Positions 1 to 7,135 of a stretch of DNA of 22,921 bases are shown piece by piece; within the stretch, counting starts at the first letter, position 1; every line of letters starts with the position of its first letter. The translations under genes and the position numbers were made by a program. This DNA is from a virus. The notes below the pieces were generated by a model, which had not been told where the DNA came from, searched no databases, and worked only from the letters and a program-made list of their open reading frames with translations. The stretch covers positions 1 to 22,921 of IMG/VR virus record IMGVR_UViG_3300022074_000398. The stretch is one strand, 5' to 3'.

Positions 1-1223
1 CTGCGAACGGTGCATGGTAGCTTTTGTGTGTTACCTGCATACACATAGAAATCTTCTATACCCATCCAAAATACTGTGTCTTGCACTGATATGGCTGAGT
101 TCGGACTCATGATAGATATATTGCTGGCAATCTGGTTTATGCCAAATGTAAAGGGTGGGCCGATAAACTGCATACTGTGGAGTGATACATCAGTCCATAC
201 CAGCGTTTCACGGTTCGTTTCTACGGCTGTTACAAATGTTGTACCTGAGCCTAACCGTAAATCACCGGCAGTATTAGTAGGTGTTGCGGCCCAATCGGTA
301 AACGATTCTGAAGAACTGAATCGTATAAGTAAAGGGTCTTGCGTACCTGCGGCAGTTTCACTATCACAACCAAAAGCTATAACATGGCGATCTTTATCCG
401 AAACAAGAACCTGCTTTGCAATCTGCGGGGCACTTGTCGCGCCTGAAATACTGGTAACTACAACAGCACGATTACTAGGTGCGGTAGCATCCCAGTGATA
501 AATAGCGCCATCACGAACGTTTATAAGTAAATCTTCACCAAAGTTATCATGTGACCAAAGCCGTAGTGTACCTATCGCAACAGATTGCGTGCTTGCACTA
601 CCCCAGCCATCACTTGACCACGGCCCTGCCCCCCAACCAGTACCGAACAAAACAGTATCAAGCCCTGTGTTGATTTGATACACCGCGCCAACAATGCCGC
701 CATTACCAGAATCACTACTGTTTGCAGTAACACTCAACTCAATAGTGTAAGTGTTTGCATCAATAATTGCAGCAATCTGGTGTTCAGCATTTAGTATAGC
801 AGCGGTCACATTACCACCGAGTGCTGTAGCACTGCTGAAGGTAACAAAATCATTTGCTGCTGCACCATGTGATGAATGTGTAACAGTTAATGTAGTAGAA
901 CCATTACTGCAACTCATAGGGCCAGACAGGCTCACAGTAGAACGGATCGGTGTGATATCTGTAAAACCACCACCTGATTGTAGGTAATATTTTAAATTCG
1001 TTCCCACACCAATGTAAGTTGTGCTGTCAAGCGTTACAAAAGGGTGTAAGGCCCGTGCTGTGCCAAGAAACTGATTAGTAGAATTTTTTACCCAACCGCC
1101 AATTTGCTCAGGATAACCCTGCCTAAAACGCACACGATCGCTTGCACGATAGCCACCTTCGTTTGAATACGAAGTACGCTCACGGTTCACCCCAGGCTGA
1201 AACTGTAACTTAGTGAGTGGCAT
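1..1223 (-). CDS. Tail stabilisation / tail-tube-type protein, partial (3' end outside window)
   Basis: The minus-strand frame is open from an ATG at 1223 to the left edge (about 407 codons, no stop), so only the N-terminal part is present. The start directly follows the TAG of the upstream gene; a purine-rich GGAAAAAGAAATAG stretch precedes it. The protein begins MPLTKLQFQPGVNRERTSYS, with GGYRASDRVRFRQGYPEQIGGW soon after. Later landmarks are LLINVRDGAIYHWD, DPLLIRFSSSESFTDW, AGDLRLGSG, SMQFIGPPFTFGI and, near the edge, FWMGIEDFYVYAG. This WD/propeller-like pattern is what I associate with podovirus tail stabilisation proteins (P22 gp10-like or T7 gp12-like) in marine phages. That assignment is recognition of pattern, not a search. 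Its position after the fibre genes agrees with a tail protein that closes or extends the connector. An Ala/Ser/Thr-rich insert lies at roughly residues 95-165. Confidence 0.72.
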   Translation of the reverse strand, partial: MPLTKLQFQPGVNRERTSYSNEGGYRASDRVRFRQGYPEQIGGWVKNSTNQFLGTARALHPFVTLDSTTYIGVGTNLKYYLQSGGGFTDITPIRSTVSLSGPMSCSNGSTTLTVTHSSHGAAANDFVTFSSATALGGNVTAAILNAEHQIAAIIDANTYTIELSVTANSSDSGNGGIVGAVYQINTGLDTVLFGTGWGAGPWSSDGWGSASTQSVAIGTLRLWSHDNFGEDLLINVRDGAIYHWDATAPSNRAVVVTSISGATSAPQIAKQVLVSDKDRHVIAFGCDSETAAGTQDPLLIRFSSSESFTDWAATPTNTAGDLRLGSGTTFVTAVETNRETLVWTDVSLHSMQFIGPPFTFGINQIASNISIMSPNSAISVQDTVFWMGIEDFYVYAGNTQKLPCTVR

Positions 1224-1496
1224 CTATTTCTTTTTCCGCATCAAATCTTTATCTGCTTTACGTGCACCGCCCTTACCAGAAACAAAACTGTTCACACGAC
1301 CACGCGCCCATGCATCCATACTTACGTTGCGGCTTCCCGAACTGAGGTAAGCACCTTGGCCACGGCGATACACAGACCGCAGTTGCCCAGGTGTAAAACG
1401 ACTTTTCGCCGCTTTATTTTTTATAAAACTCTCAGCGGCGCTGCTTAGAGGTTTTCTTCGCTTTGCTTGTGGACTTTTTTTTGGCTTGCTTGGCAC
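1224..1496 (-). CDS. Basic conserved protein with RGxGAYxSSGSR motif (C-terminal half of a split gene?)
   Basis: This 90-residue frame opens with GTG at 1496, inside the upstream gene and in another frame (65-nt overlap), with no clear Shine-Dalgarno site. The first 25 residues are Lys/Arg/Ser-rich. The rest carries YRRGQGAYLSSGSR, then WARGRVNSFVSGKGG and ADKDL. I recognise the pattern RG-x-GAY-x-SSGSR...WAxxRVxSF from a domain spread over marine phages and large eukaryotic viruses (a DUF5824-type domain, name from memory). In those proteins it normally follows an N-terminal basic KYLxG segment in one polypeptide. Here that segment lies in the preceding gene, in the frame one base away. The frame may therefore be expressed only as part of a fusion; see the finding on the A8 tract. 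Function unknown. Confidence 0.6.
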   Translation of the reverse strand: MPSKPKKSPQAKRRKPLSSAAESFIKNKAAKSRFTPGQLRSVYRRGQGAYLSSGSRNVSMDAWARGRVNSFVSGKGGARKADKDLMRKKK

Positions 1497-1635
1497 GGCT
1501 TTTACTCACTGCTGCTATATCAATATATTCGCCACGTTTATATTTTTCACGCGTAGATAATATTTCGCTACGCTTTGCAGAAGGGTTTTTTGCTCCTGCT
1601 AAATATTTAGCTGGCACCTTCTGTTTCTTACGCAT
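1432..1635 (-). CDS. Small Lys/Arg-rich protein with VPAKYLAGAK motif (N-terminal half of a split gene?)
   Basis: The chosen start is ATG at 1635, which shares its A with the TGA of the tail chaperone gene (TGATG), giving 67 residues. A start at 1656 would add seven residues inside that gene. The protein begins MRKKQKVPAKYLAGAKNPSA and continues with a KRSEIL...YKRGEY segment, ending in a Lys/Ser-rich tail, SKAKKTSKQRR. The KYLAG plus R...Y..G.Y pattern resembles the N-terminal half of basic proteins common in marine phages and algal viruses, where the GAYxSSGSR domain follows in the same chain. Here the frame stops, but the missing domain continues in the +1 frame. An A8 run (1475-1482 on the plus strand as T8) lies just before the stop. 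Strong positive charge suggests nucleic-acid contact; that is inference. Confidence 0.6.
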   Translation of the reverse strand: MRKKQKVPAKYLAGAKNPSAKRSEILSTREKYKRGEYIDIAAVSKSRAKQAKKKSTSKAKKTSKQRR

Positions 1636-2009
1636 CAGCTTGGCTCCGTTGGCCATGTGATATTATCAGGGTCACTTTGTGTTGTGACATCACGTAATGT
1701 TTGCCGATAAGTACGCCACTCAGCTAATTTTGTAGCATTAAGCTGCGTATCACTTACTTGGGTCCAATCACATGCGGCTAACTTTGTATTACGGATAGCA
1801 CGTACACCGGCCCATTTTTGGTTTGCAGCATAAGTCGCAGCATTAGCAATGTACGTCTGTTTAGCCGTTGTCAGTGTATCAAGTGTGACTGGCGCAACAA
1901 ACTCATTTGTATTTTGTATAAAACATTCACTTAATGTTGTGCCAGCTAGGGCAGCCAGGGCACTCATGTCCCAATCCAATTCTACTGTAACTTTGGCAGA
2001 ATCACTCAT
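1635..2009 (-). CDS. Tail-fibre assembly chaperone-like protein
   Basis: A 124-residue protein. I place the start at ATG 2009 because it falls just after the stop of the fibre gene (TAA at 2012-2014) with GTGGGG upstream; an in-frame ATG at 2042 would overlap that fibre gene. The C-terminal half carries IRNTKLAACDWTQVSDTQL, then EWRTYRQTLRDVT and a final NITWPTEP. This R..RN..L..cDWTQ..D....EW..YRQ.LRD pattern is typical of the phage tail assembly chaperone family (Phage_tail_APC, T4 gp38-like helpers). Members sit immediately downstream of the fibre they help fold or trimerise, exactly as here. The N-terminal 50 residues are more variable. Likely partners are the 485-residue fibre directly upstream and perhaps the other fibre proteins in the cluster. 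Confidence 0.75.
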   Translation of the reverse strand: MSDSAKVTVELDWDMSALAALAGTTLSECFIQNTNEFVAPVTLDTLTTAKQTYIANAATYAANQKWAGVRAIRNTKLAACDWTQVSDTQLNATKLAEWRTYRQTLRDVTTQSDPDNITWPTEPS

Positions 2010-2011
2010 AA

Positions 2012-3469
2012 TTACCCCACTATTGTCAGTGTGACAGTACAATCAACGGTGGTCGTACCAGAACCTGAAACATTTACTGCAAAAAGAGCGATGTTGATTA
2101 ATCGCTTATTGGTTGAACTGGCGTCAGCGGAGGCAAACGGTAGCTCGTATACTCGGCTTACAAAAGGTGCCCGCCGTGAAGTGCCGCCCATATCGGTACT
2201 ACCTTCGTCAATATTCTGCGCCATAAGGCTAAATCTAGTGCTGCCGCCAACGCCAACTGAACCACCATCAGCCCCAAAACCACCCACCATGCGTATAGCA
2301 GCAGTAGAAACGTTAGCTTGGGCAGCTGTCATCGATGCAGTGACAAGCACCGCCCCTGCATCAGTAGGGCATGTGAGCGTGTTAGCACTTGCATCGGCAA
2401 TACTGCTAGTATCAAATACAATTTCATTGCTATCAAAAGCAAACTGCGTCAACGTGTTGTGCGCTAAAGTAATCTCATTTGCTGTTATTACACACCCGCG
2501 CAATTTACGATCTGTGTTGATAAGCATAAAATCTGCGCCATCATATATAACAGAGTAGATACCACCACTTACTAGCTCACCACCTACAAGTGCTTCACCG
2601 TACACAGTTTTAATTGTTTTTGCGCCAAGGCTATTCACATTCAGTGTAGCTGTGCCGGTATTTGTATGGTTTGGCTCAAAAAACACACGTACACCAGCAG
2701 CATATGAACCGATAGCAGGGCTGGGCGCAACCGCATAAACATTACTACTACCTGTAGTGACCGCATAATTTCCAATGTGCGGACTAGCCGCAACTGTTTG
2801 TGTGGAATTATCAGGAAACTTAAACCCACCCGTACTACTGTAGATAACCCCACCAACTTCTAGTGGAACAGTAGGGCTAGCTTGGAGTATCCCGACACGA
2901 TTATTGGAAGTATCAACTTTAAGTGTATTAGTATCAATAGTAACATCACCAGACCCAGTGATAGTACTAAACGCTCCTGTTTCAGCACTATTCGCTCCGA
3001 TAGGGGTACCATCAATAGCACCGCCATCAATGTTGACGCTGCTAGCACTGAGGCTATCAGTAAAATCTGTAACGGCTGCTCCAGAACCTGCTCCATCAGC
3101 ATACACGATTTTTGTGGCACCAGGAGGCACCGTCACACTTGCGCCAGAACCTTGTGACAGAATAATATTCTGGCTTCCACTTGTGTTATTATAAACGAAA
3201 TATAATTTTTCGGCAGTGTTTGGGCTGATTGTAATCGTATTTGCACTTGACAATGAACCACTAAATACAAGAACTTTAAACTGCCCATCTGACAACGAAC
3301 CAGAGCTAGTTGTCAAAGTATGCGTTGTGCCTGTCAGTGAAATAGCACCAACGCCATTCAGAGCGCGGTCTACAATATCAAAATTAGTATTGGTAGTTGT
3401 TCCCCAGGTGCCAGCCTGCGCACCCGTAACAATTTTTTCAATACCAGTATTATCTGTATATGTGCTCAT
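2012..3469 (-). CDS. Tail fibre protein (GIEK/GTWG N-terminus)
   Basis: A 485-residue protein with GAGGCACCTG ahead of its ATG. The N-terminus, with DNTGIEKIVTGAQAGTWGTT followed by NFDIVDRALNG, is a signature I know from marine-phage tail fibres and probably anchors the fibre to the tail. Residues 144-154 hold SVNIDGGAIDG, followed by IGANSAETGAFSTITGSGD, and then a VGILQASPTVPLEVGG segment that recurs in fibre shafts near knob or chaperone domains. The C-terminal 150 residues are Ser/Thr/Ala-rich and beta-like, without a visible enzymatic motif. The gene is followed by a tail-fibre chaperone-like gene (1635-2009), which supports the call. The SVNIDGGAIDG module also occurs in the fibre at 7517-8713. 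Which protein touches the host receptor is not resolved. Confidence 0.82.
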   Translation of the reverse strand: MSTYTDNTGIEKIVTGAQAGTWGTTTNTNFDIVDRALNGVGAISLTGTTHTLTTSSGSLSDGQFKVLVFSGSLSSANTITISPNTAEKLYFVYNNTSGSQNIILSQGSGASVTVPPGATKIVYADGAGSGAAVTDFTDSLSASSVNIDGGAIDGTPIGANSAETGAFSTITGSGDVTIDTNTLKVDTSNNRVGILQASPTVPLEVGGVIYSSTGGFKFPDNSTQTVAASPHIGNYAVTTGSSNVYAVAPSPAIGSYAAGVRVFFEPNHTNTGTATLNVNSLGAKTIKTVYGEALVGGELVSGGIYSVIYDGADFMLINTDRKLRGCVITANEITLAHNTLTQFAFDSNEIVFDTSSIADASANTLTCPTDAGAVLVTASMTAAQANVSTAAIRMVGGFGADGGSVGVGGSTRFSLMAQNIDEGSTDMGGTSRRAPFVSRVYELPFASADASSTNKRLINIALFAVNVSGSGTTTVDCTVTLTIVG

Positions 3470-3478
3470 CAGGTGCCT

Positions 3479-4909
3479 CTATGCAGCGATTTCGTTCCAG
3501 GTAGTTGATGTACTTGGTGCAATTTCGCCCCAGGTAGTTGATGTAAGTGGTAAAATTTCGCCCCATACTTTGTCCGTAGCAATCAAGGATACAGTAACTG
3601 TTCCTAATGATGTTGTTAGCCCAAAACCTGTTTCGGTGACAAGCGCATTTGGATCAATAAGCGCGGCAGTACCAACAGAAGCTGTTGCAACAATCCCCGA
3701 AACTGTTACAGAAACAGGCTGTGATACAACTACACTGCCAAGGCCCGTTGTTCCAGCAACACCCGTTGGAGTTGCGCTCAACGTCAAATCAATAGTTCCG
3801 TTCCCAAGTCCAGTCGTACCCGCAACACCCGTTACTGTGACTGCTTCGTTGAGAATTATAGTTCCGTTCCCAAGTCCAGTCGTACCCGCAACACCCGTTA
3901 CGGCGACTGTTTCGGGGAGAGCTATAGTTCCAAGTCCAGTCGTTCCAGCAACACCTGTAACGGCGACTGTTTCGGGGAGAATTATAGTTCCAAGTCCAGT
4001 CGTTCCAGCAACACCCGTTACTGTGACTGCTTCGTTGAGAATTATAGTTCCGTTCCCAAGTCCAGTCGTTCCAGCAACACCCGTTACTGTGACTGTTTCG
4101 GGGAGAGCTATAGTTCCAAGTCCAGTCGTTCCAGCAGCACCTGTAACGGAGACTGTTTCGTTGAGAACGATAGTTCCGTTCCCAAGTCCAGTCGTACCCG
4201 TAACACCTGTTACTGTGACTGTTGCGTTGACAATTATAGATCCGTTCCCAAGTCCAGTCGTACCCGTAACACCTGTAACGGCGACTGTTTCGGGGAGAGC
4301 TATAGTTCCAAGTCCAGTCGTTCCAGCAGCACCTGTTACTGTGACTGTTGCGTTGAGAATTATAGATCCGTTCCCAAGTCCAGTCGTTCCAGCAACACCC
4401 GTTACGGCGACTGTTTTGGGGAGAGCTATAGATCCGTTCCCAAGCCCAGTCGTTCCAGCAACACCTGTTACTGCGACTGTTTCGTTGAGAGCTATAGTTC
4501 CAAGTCCAGTCGTACCCGTAACACCCGTTACGGCGACTGTTTTAGGGAGAGCTATAGATCCGTTCCCAAGTCCAGTCGTACCCGCAACACCCGTTACAGC
4601 GACTGTTTCGGGGAGAGCTATAGTTCCAAGTCCAGTCGTACCCGCAACACCCGTTACGGCGACTGTTGCGTTGAGAATTATAGATCCGTTCCCAAGTCCA
4701 GTCGTACCCGCAACACCCGTTACGGCGACTGTTTCGGGGAGAGCTATAGTTCCAAGGCCGGTTGTTCCAGCAACACCCGTTACGGCGACTGTTTCGTTGA
4801 GAACTATAGTTCCAAGGCCGGTCGTTCCAGCAACACCCGTTACTGTGATGAACTCGTTTTCACCAAGAGAACTAAATCCAGAGTTTGAAAACGGGTGAAA
4901 ACTGAACAT
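3479..4909 (-). CDS. Repetitive fibre/virion protein with 18 TGVAGTTGLG repeats
   Basis: A 476-residue protein. After a short N-terminal head (residues 1-21, MFSFHPFSNSGFSSLGENEF) come 18 near-identical units over residues 22-400. Each starts VTGVAGTTGLG and is about 20 residues long (GTIALPETVA type) or 22 residues (GNGSIILNATVA type). Two decayed units follow (VSGIVATASVGT and TGFGLTTSLGT). The end carries three 11-residue Trp repeats, WGEILP, WGEIAP and WNEIAA. The low-charge Val/Thr/Gly composition and fixed period suggest a beta-solenoid or similar rod; this is inference. Related VTGVxATGxVG repeats occur in marine-phage fibre-type proteins, from memory. A 35-aa gene precedes it by 2 bases and the 485-aa fibre follows. 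The Shine-Dalgarno site is weak, so coupling to the tiny upstream gene is likely. A long plus-strand frame over the repeats is only their mirror. Confidence 0.75.
   Translation of the reverse strand: MFSFHPFSNSGFSSLGENEFITVTGVAGTTGLGTIVLNETVAVTGVAGTTGLGTIALPETVAVTGVAGTTGLGNGSIILNATVAVTGVAGTTGLGTIALPETVAVTGVAGTTGLGNGSIALPKTVAVTGVTGTTGLGTIALNETVAVTGVAGTTGLGNGSIALPKTVAVTGVAGTTGLGNGSIILNATVTVTGAAGTTGLGTIALPETVAVTGVTGTTGLGNGSIIVNATVTVTGVTGTTGLGNGTIVLNETVSVTGAAGTTGLGTIALPETVTVTGVAGTTGLGNGTIILNEAVTVTGVAGTTGLGTIILPETVAVTGVAGTTGLGTIALPETVAVTGVAGTTGLGNGTIILNEAVTVTGVAGTTGLGNGTIDLTLSATPTGVAGTTGLGSVVVSQPVSVTVSGIVATASVGTAALIDPNALVTETGFGLTTSLGTVTVSLIATDKVWGEILPLTSTTWGEIAPSTSTTWNEIAA
3710..4846 (-). repeat. 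In-gene tandem repeat array, 60/66-bp units
   Basis: Eighteen units of about 60 or 66 bp in the fibre gene, corresponding to protein residues 22-400. On the plus strand every unit carries a version of CCAAGTCCAGTCGT followed by CCAGCAACACC or CCCGCAACACC. The longer units have an extra 6 bp (CGTTCC) that adds two residues. Copies differ mainly by a few third-position and block changes, so the array is young or kept alike by recombination. All unit lengths are multiples of three, so gain or loss of units keeps the reading frame. Confidence 0.93.
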
Positions 4910-4911
4910 TA

Positions 4912-5019
4912 TTAGCTACCGTTACTGACAAGCTGCCAGCCAGTTCCTGTCCAAGTTAAATCAAAACCGCCGTTGGCTTGAAGCTCAAGCTGGAAAATAG
5001 CGCTCTCCGAACTAGCCAT
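4912..5019 (-). CDS. 35-residue virion-type miniprotein
   Basis: A very short gene filling the gap between the 96-aa gene and the repeat fibre. ATG at 5019 is preceded by an excellent site, GGAGGATAAT, and sits just past the TAA of the upstream gene (5021-5023). The frame ends in TAA at 4912-4914, two bases before the ATG of the repeat fibre. The product starts MASSESAIFQLELQANGGFD and ends LTWTGTGWQLVSNGS. The WTGTGW patch echoes WNGTDW in the 96-aa neighbour, so both may be the same kind of small beta structure. No family recognised; a role in fibre assembly or as a small tail component is inference from position. The strong ribosome site and tight packing are the main reasons to call it real. 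Confidence 0.65.
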   Translation of the reverse strand: MASSESAIFQLELQANGGFDLTWTGTGWQLVSNGS

Positions 5020-5020
5020 A

Positions 5021-5311
5021 TTATCCTCCGCTCACTTCGTCAGCGCCATCAGAGCCGTCAATAGAGCTTGGCGCTGAAGATGGCTCCGCGGAAGCTGGCA
5101 AATCGCTCACAATCCAATCCGTACCATTCCAATCAACGGTTTCATTTTCAGCATCGTATGAAGGGCGGTCAGCGACCTCAGTATATGGGTGAGTGGGGTC
5201 GTCGAGATTTTCTAACACCGCCTCCGCAGTGTAAGTTAAACCATTTGTCCTGCGGACTCGTTGCGGCATCGCTGTAACTGGATAACCTCCGTTTAAGCTA
5301 TACATAACCAT
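5021..5311 (-). CDS. Small tail-module protein with WNGTDW motif
   Basis: A 96-residue protein between the glycine-rich adhesin and the 35-aa gene. ATG at 5311 is preceded by AAAAGAGTTACTAA; a second ATG lies two codons in. The N-terminus is MVMYSLNGGYPVTAMPQRVR. The middle has RPSYDAENETVDWNGTDWIV, resembling the YDxxTxxVxWNGTxW segment found in small proteins beside tail-fibre genes of other phages. The last 25 residues are Ser/Asp/Gly/Pro-rich and probably disordered. No enzymatic motif is visible. Its place suggests a companion or assembly factor of the glycine-rich protein, but function is not known. Confidence 0.6.
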   Translation of the reverse strand: MVMYSLNGGYPVTAMPQRVRRTNGLTYTAEAVLENLDDPTHPYTEVADRPSYDAENETVDWNGTDWIVSDLPASAEPSSAPSSIDGSDGADEVSGG

Positions 5312-5329
5312 TTAGTAACTCTTTTCTAT

Positions 5330-7135
5330 CTAGCTGACCGTGTGATCAAATGTTCCGGGTGTGCTGTAAGTGGTCGTTCCAGCGCCATCCGTGATTTTGA
5401 CCTCGCCGTTCGCGCCATTGGGGTAAGTGCTGTTTGTGTTTGCTGAATTACCGCCTGCTTTTACGGTCATGCCGGTCGCCGCAAGCCGAGTCCAGGAGCT
5501 ATTCACATGGCCTGAACCAGCGCCGCCACCGGCTTGACTGCTTGAGTCCCCGCCGTGGTTTGCTCCGCCGCCGCCGTAATAGCCGCCCCCTCCTGACCCA
5601 GCTGACGAATAATCGCCGCCGTTTGTTGATTGTAAGCTACCCCCATAACCGCCGATCAGGGCCGCGCCTGCGCCGCCACCGATACCCGAATTTGTACCGC
5701 CAGCCGAAGTGGTTGCACCAATACCCTTGTAGACTACGTTTCCGCCACCATCTGAGCCGTTCAGGCTGTCTGTTGCGCCATTTCCCGTGTGTGAATCGCC
5801 TCCGTCAGCATTATTATTGCCGCATCCGCCACCGCCGCCGCCGGCGACGACTTGTGCGTTCCCATGAGTGACACTTGTAACAAATACGCCAGAGCCGGAG
5901 CCGCCCTGGCCGCCCGTTTGATTGCTTTCATCGGAGTATAAATATCCACCGCGCATGGGGTCGCTGGTGTTGCCTTCCAGTGCGCCAGTGTCACTTTTAT
6001 ACCAACCCCTACCGCCATTTCCGACGACGATTTTCAAAACGTCTCCAACAGTTAAACTCTTTGACGCTTTAACAATACCACCGTCACCGCCATTGCCAGA
6101 AGAACTACTGTTGCCCCCGCCGCCGCCCGCGCCAAAAACCTCTGCGGTCACAGTTACTGCATTTGGATCGCGGATTGTTACCGTTTGGCTACTATCAAAG
6201 GTACGAGTTCCGACGCCATCCGTGACGCTGACCAAGCCTTTAAAGCCAGAACTATTGTAACCACCGCCCTTGCCGGTATCGCTGGCGTTAGGAGCATCAG
6301 CACTGGAATTGATAGTTGTCTGATAACCGGTCGCGCTGCCCGCAGTGCCGTTGTTCCCAGCTAGATTGGCTGTTGAAATCATCGTACTTTTTACGAAGCC
6401 TGAGCCGCCGCCGCCGCCACCGGTTTCCTCGTCATCGCTGTCGTCGACACCGCCGCCGCCACCACCCCAGTAGCCGCCTCCTCCGCCGCCACCATACATT
6501 CCATAATTAGCTTCAGATGCCCCGCCTTGCAGCGCACTGCCTGCGGTCGCTGTGGCACCCGCCGCACCGCCTGCGCTCTGCGTGCCACCGCCACCACCGT
6601 TCGGCGAGTTTACACCAGCAGCGCCAGACGAGCCACCACCGCCGCCGCCCGATTCATCTTCGCCGGTGCGGTCATATGATCCGCCGCCACCGCCGCCGCC
6701 CGCGATTAATAAAGCGTTTGCTTGAGTAACATCACTAGCTGCACTGCCAAGGAATACGCCAGCAAAACCGCCGCCAGACCCGCCTTTATGGCCACTGGTT
6801 CCGTTCGGAACGCCACCATTACCTCCGGCTGAAGAAGTTACAGTGCTGCCATTAACAGTGCCGCCAGCACCAACCACAATGTAAATCGACGTGCCTGGCG
6901 TGAGTTCGAGCGTGCCCTTTGCAAATCCTCCGGCACCGCCGTTTCCGGCCGTGCCGCCATTCCAATACCCACCAGCGCCGCCAGCACCCCAAGCCTTTAT
7001 AGTCACGTTAGGCTGAGTCAGTGTGGGCCACGTATCATCGTTGAACGATTGTGAAACAATATCGCTGTTCAAATTCCAGACAGACGAAAAACTGTGATCG
7101 CTGGCTGGATCAACGCCTCCGATGATACGCGCCAT
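5330..7135 (-). CDS. Glycine-rich tail protein, candidate adhesin with two Gly-rich domains
   Basis: A 601-residue protein with long polyglycine runs. A short N-terminal part (1-42, including IIGGVDPASDHSFSSVWNLN) may attach it to the tail. Domain 1 runs from about residue 43 (VTIKAWGAGGAGG, then SIYIVVGAGG) to about 305. Domain 2 runs from about 326 (VTVTAEVFGAGGGGG, then LKIVVGNGGRG) to about 583. Each ends in a matching ITDG/VTDG-xGTxT[FY] strand (303-313 and 580-590). This is the pattern of Pfam-type glycine-rich domains and resembles the polyglycine sandwich of gp38-type adhesins; that link is analogy. Gly loops are interspersed with variable Asp/Ser/Tyr stretches that could form a receptor site. 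Its ATG directly follows the TAG of the preceding gene, with GAGGAAATC upstream. The gene is visibly richer in G and C than most of the window. Confidence 0.78.
   Translation of the reverse strand: MARIIGGVDPASDHSFSSVWNLNSDIVSQSFNDDTWPTLTQPNVTIKAWGAGGAGGYWNGGTAGNGGAGGFAKGTLELTPGTSIYIVVGAGGTVNGSTVTSSAGGNGGVPNGTSGHKGGSGGGFAGVFLGSAASDVTQANALLIAGGGGGGGSYDRTGEDESGGGGGGSSGAAGVNSPNGGGGGTQSAGGAAGATATAGSALQGGASEANYGMYGGGGGGGYWGGGGGGVDDSDDEETGGGGGGSGFVKSTMISTANLAGNNGTAGSATGYQTTINSSADAPNASDTGKGGGYNSSGFKGLVSVTDGVGTRTFDSSQTVTIRDPNAVTVTAEVFGAGGGGGNSSSSGNGGDGGIVKASKSLTVGDVLKIVVGNGGRGWYKSDTGALEGNTSDPMRGGYLYSDESNQTGGQGGSGSGVFVTSVTHGNAQVVAGGGGGGCGNNNADGGDSHTGNGATDSLNGSDGGGNVVYKGIGATTSAGGTNSGIGGGAGAALIGGYGGSLQSTNGGDYSSAGSGGGGYYGGGGANHGGDSSSQAGGGAGSGHVNSSWTRLAATGMTVKAGGNSANTNSTYPNGANGEVKITDGAGTTTYSTPGTFDHTVS

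Noticed and set aside
76-987. Plus-strand frames opposite the partial tail protein
   Set aside because: The minus-strand frame here is open without a break and has clear tail-protein phrases; the plus-strand frames are short and give no recognisable pattern.
1636-2042. Upstream ATGs at 2042 (tail chaperone) and 1656 (small basic protein) as starts
   Set aside because: Both would extend into the preceding gene; the starts at 2009 and 1635 directly follow or overlap the previous stop as elsewhere in this block.
3216-4898. A 560-codon open frame on the plus strand, Pro/Val/Ala-rich and repetitive
   Set aside because: It mirrors the repeats of the minus-strand fibre gene; repeat units with lengths divisible by three and no antisense stop keep it open. 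It has no fitting neighbours or ribosome site and overlaps the N-terminus of the next fibre gene.
5434-6729. Arg/His/Leu-rich plus-strand frames and Ala-rich minus-strand frames over the glycine-rich gene
   Set aside because: They arise from reading GCC/GGC triplet runs in other frames and have no family-like features.
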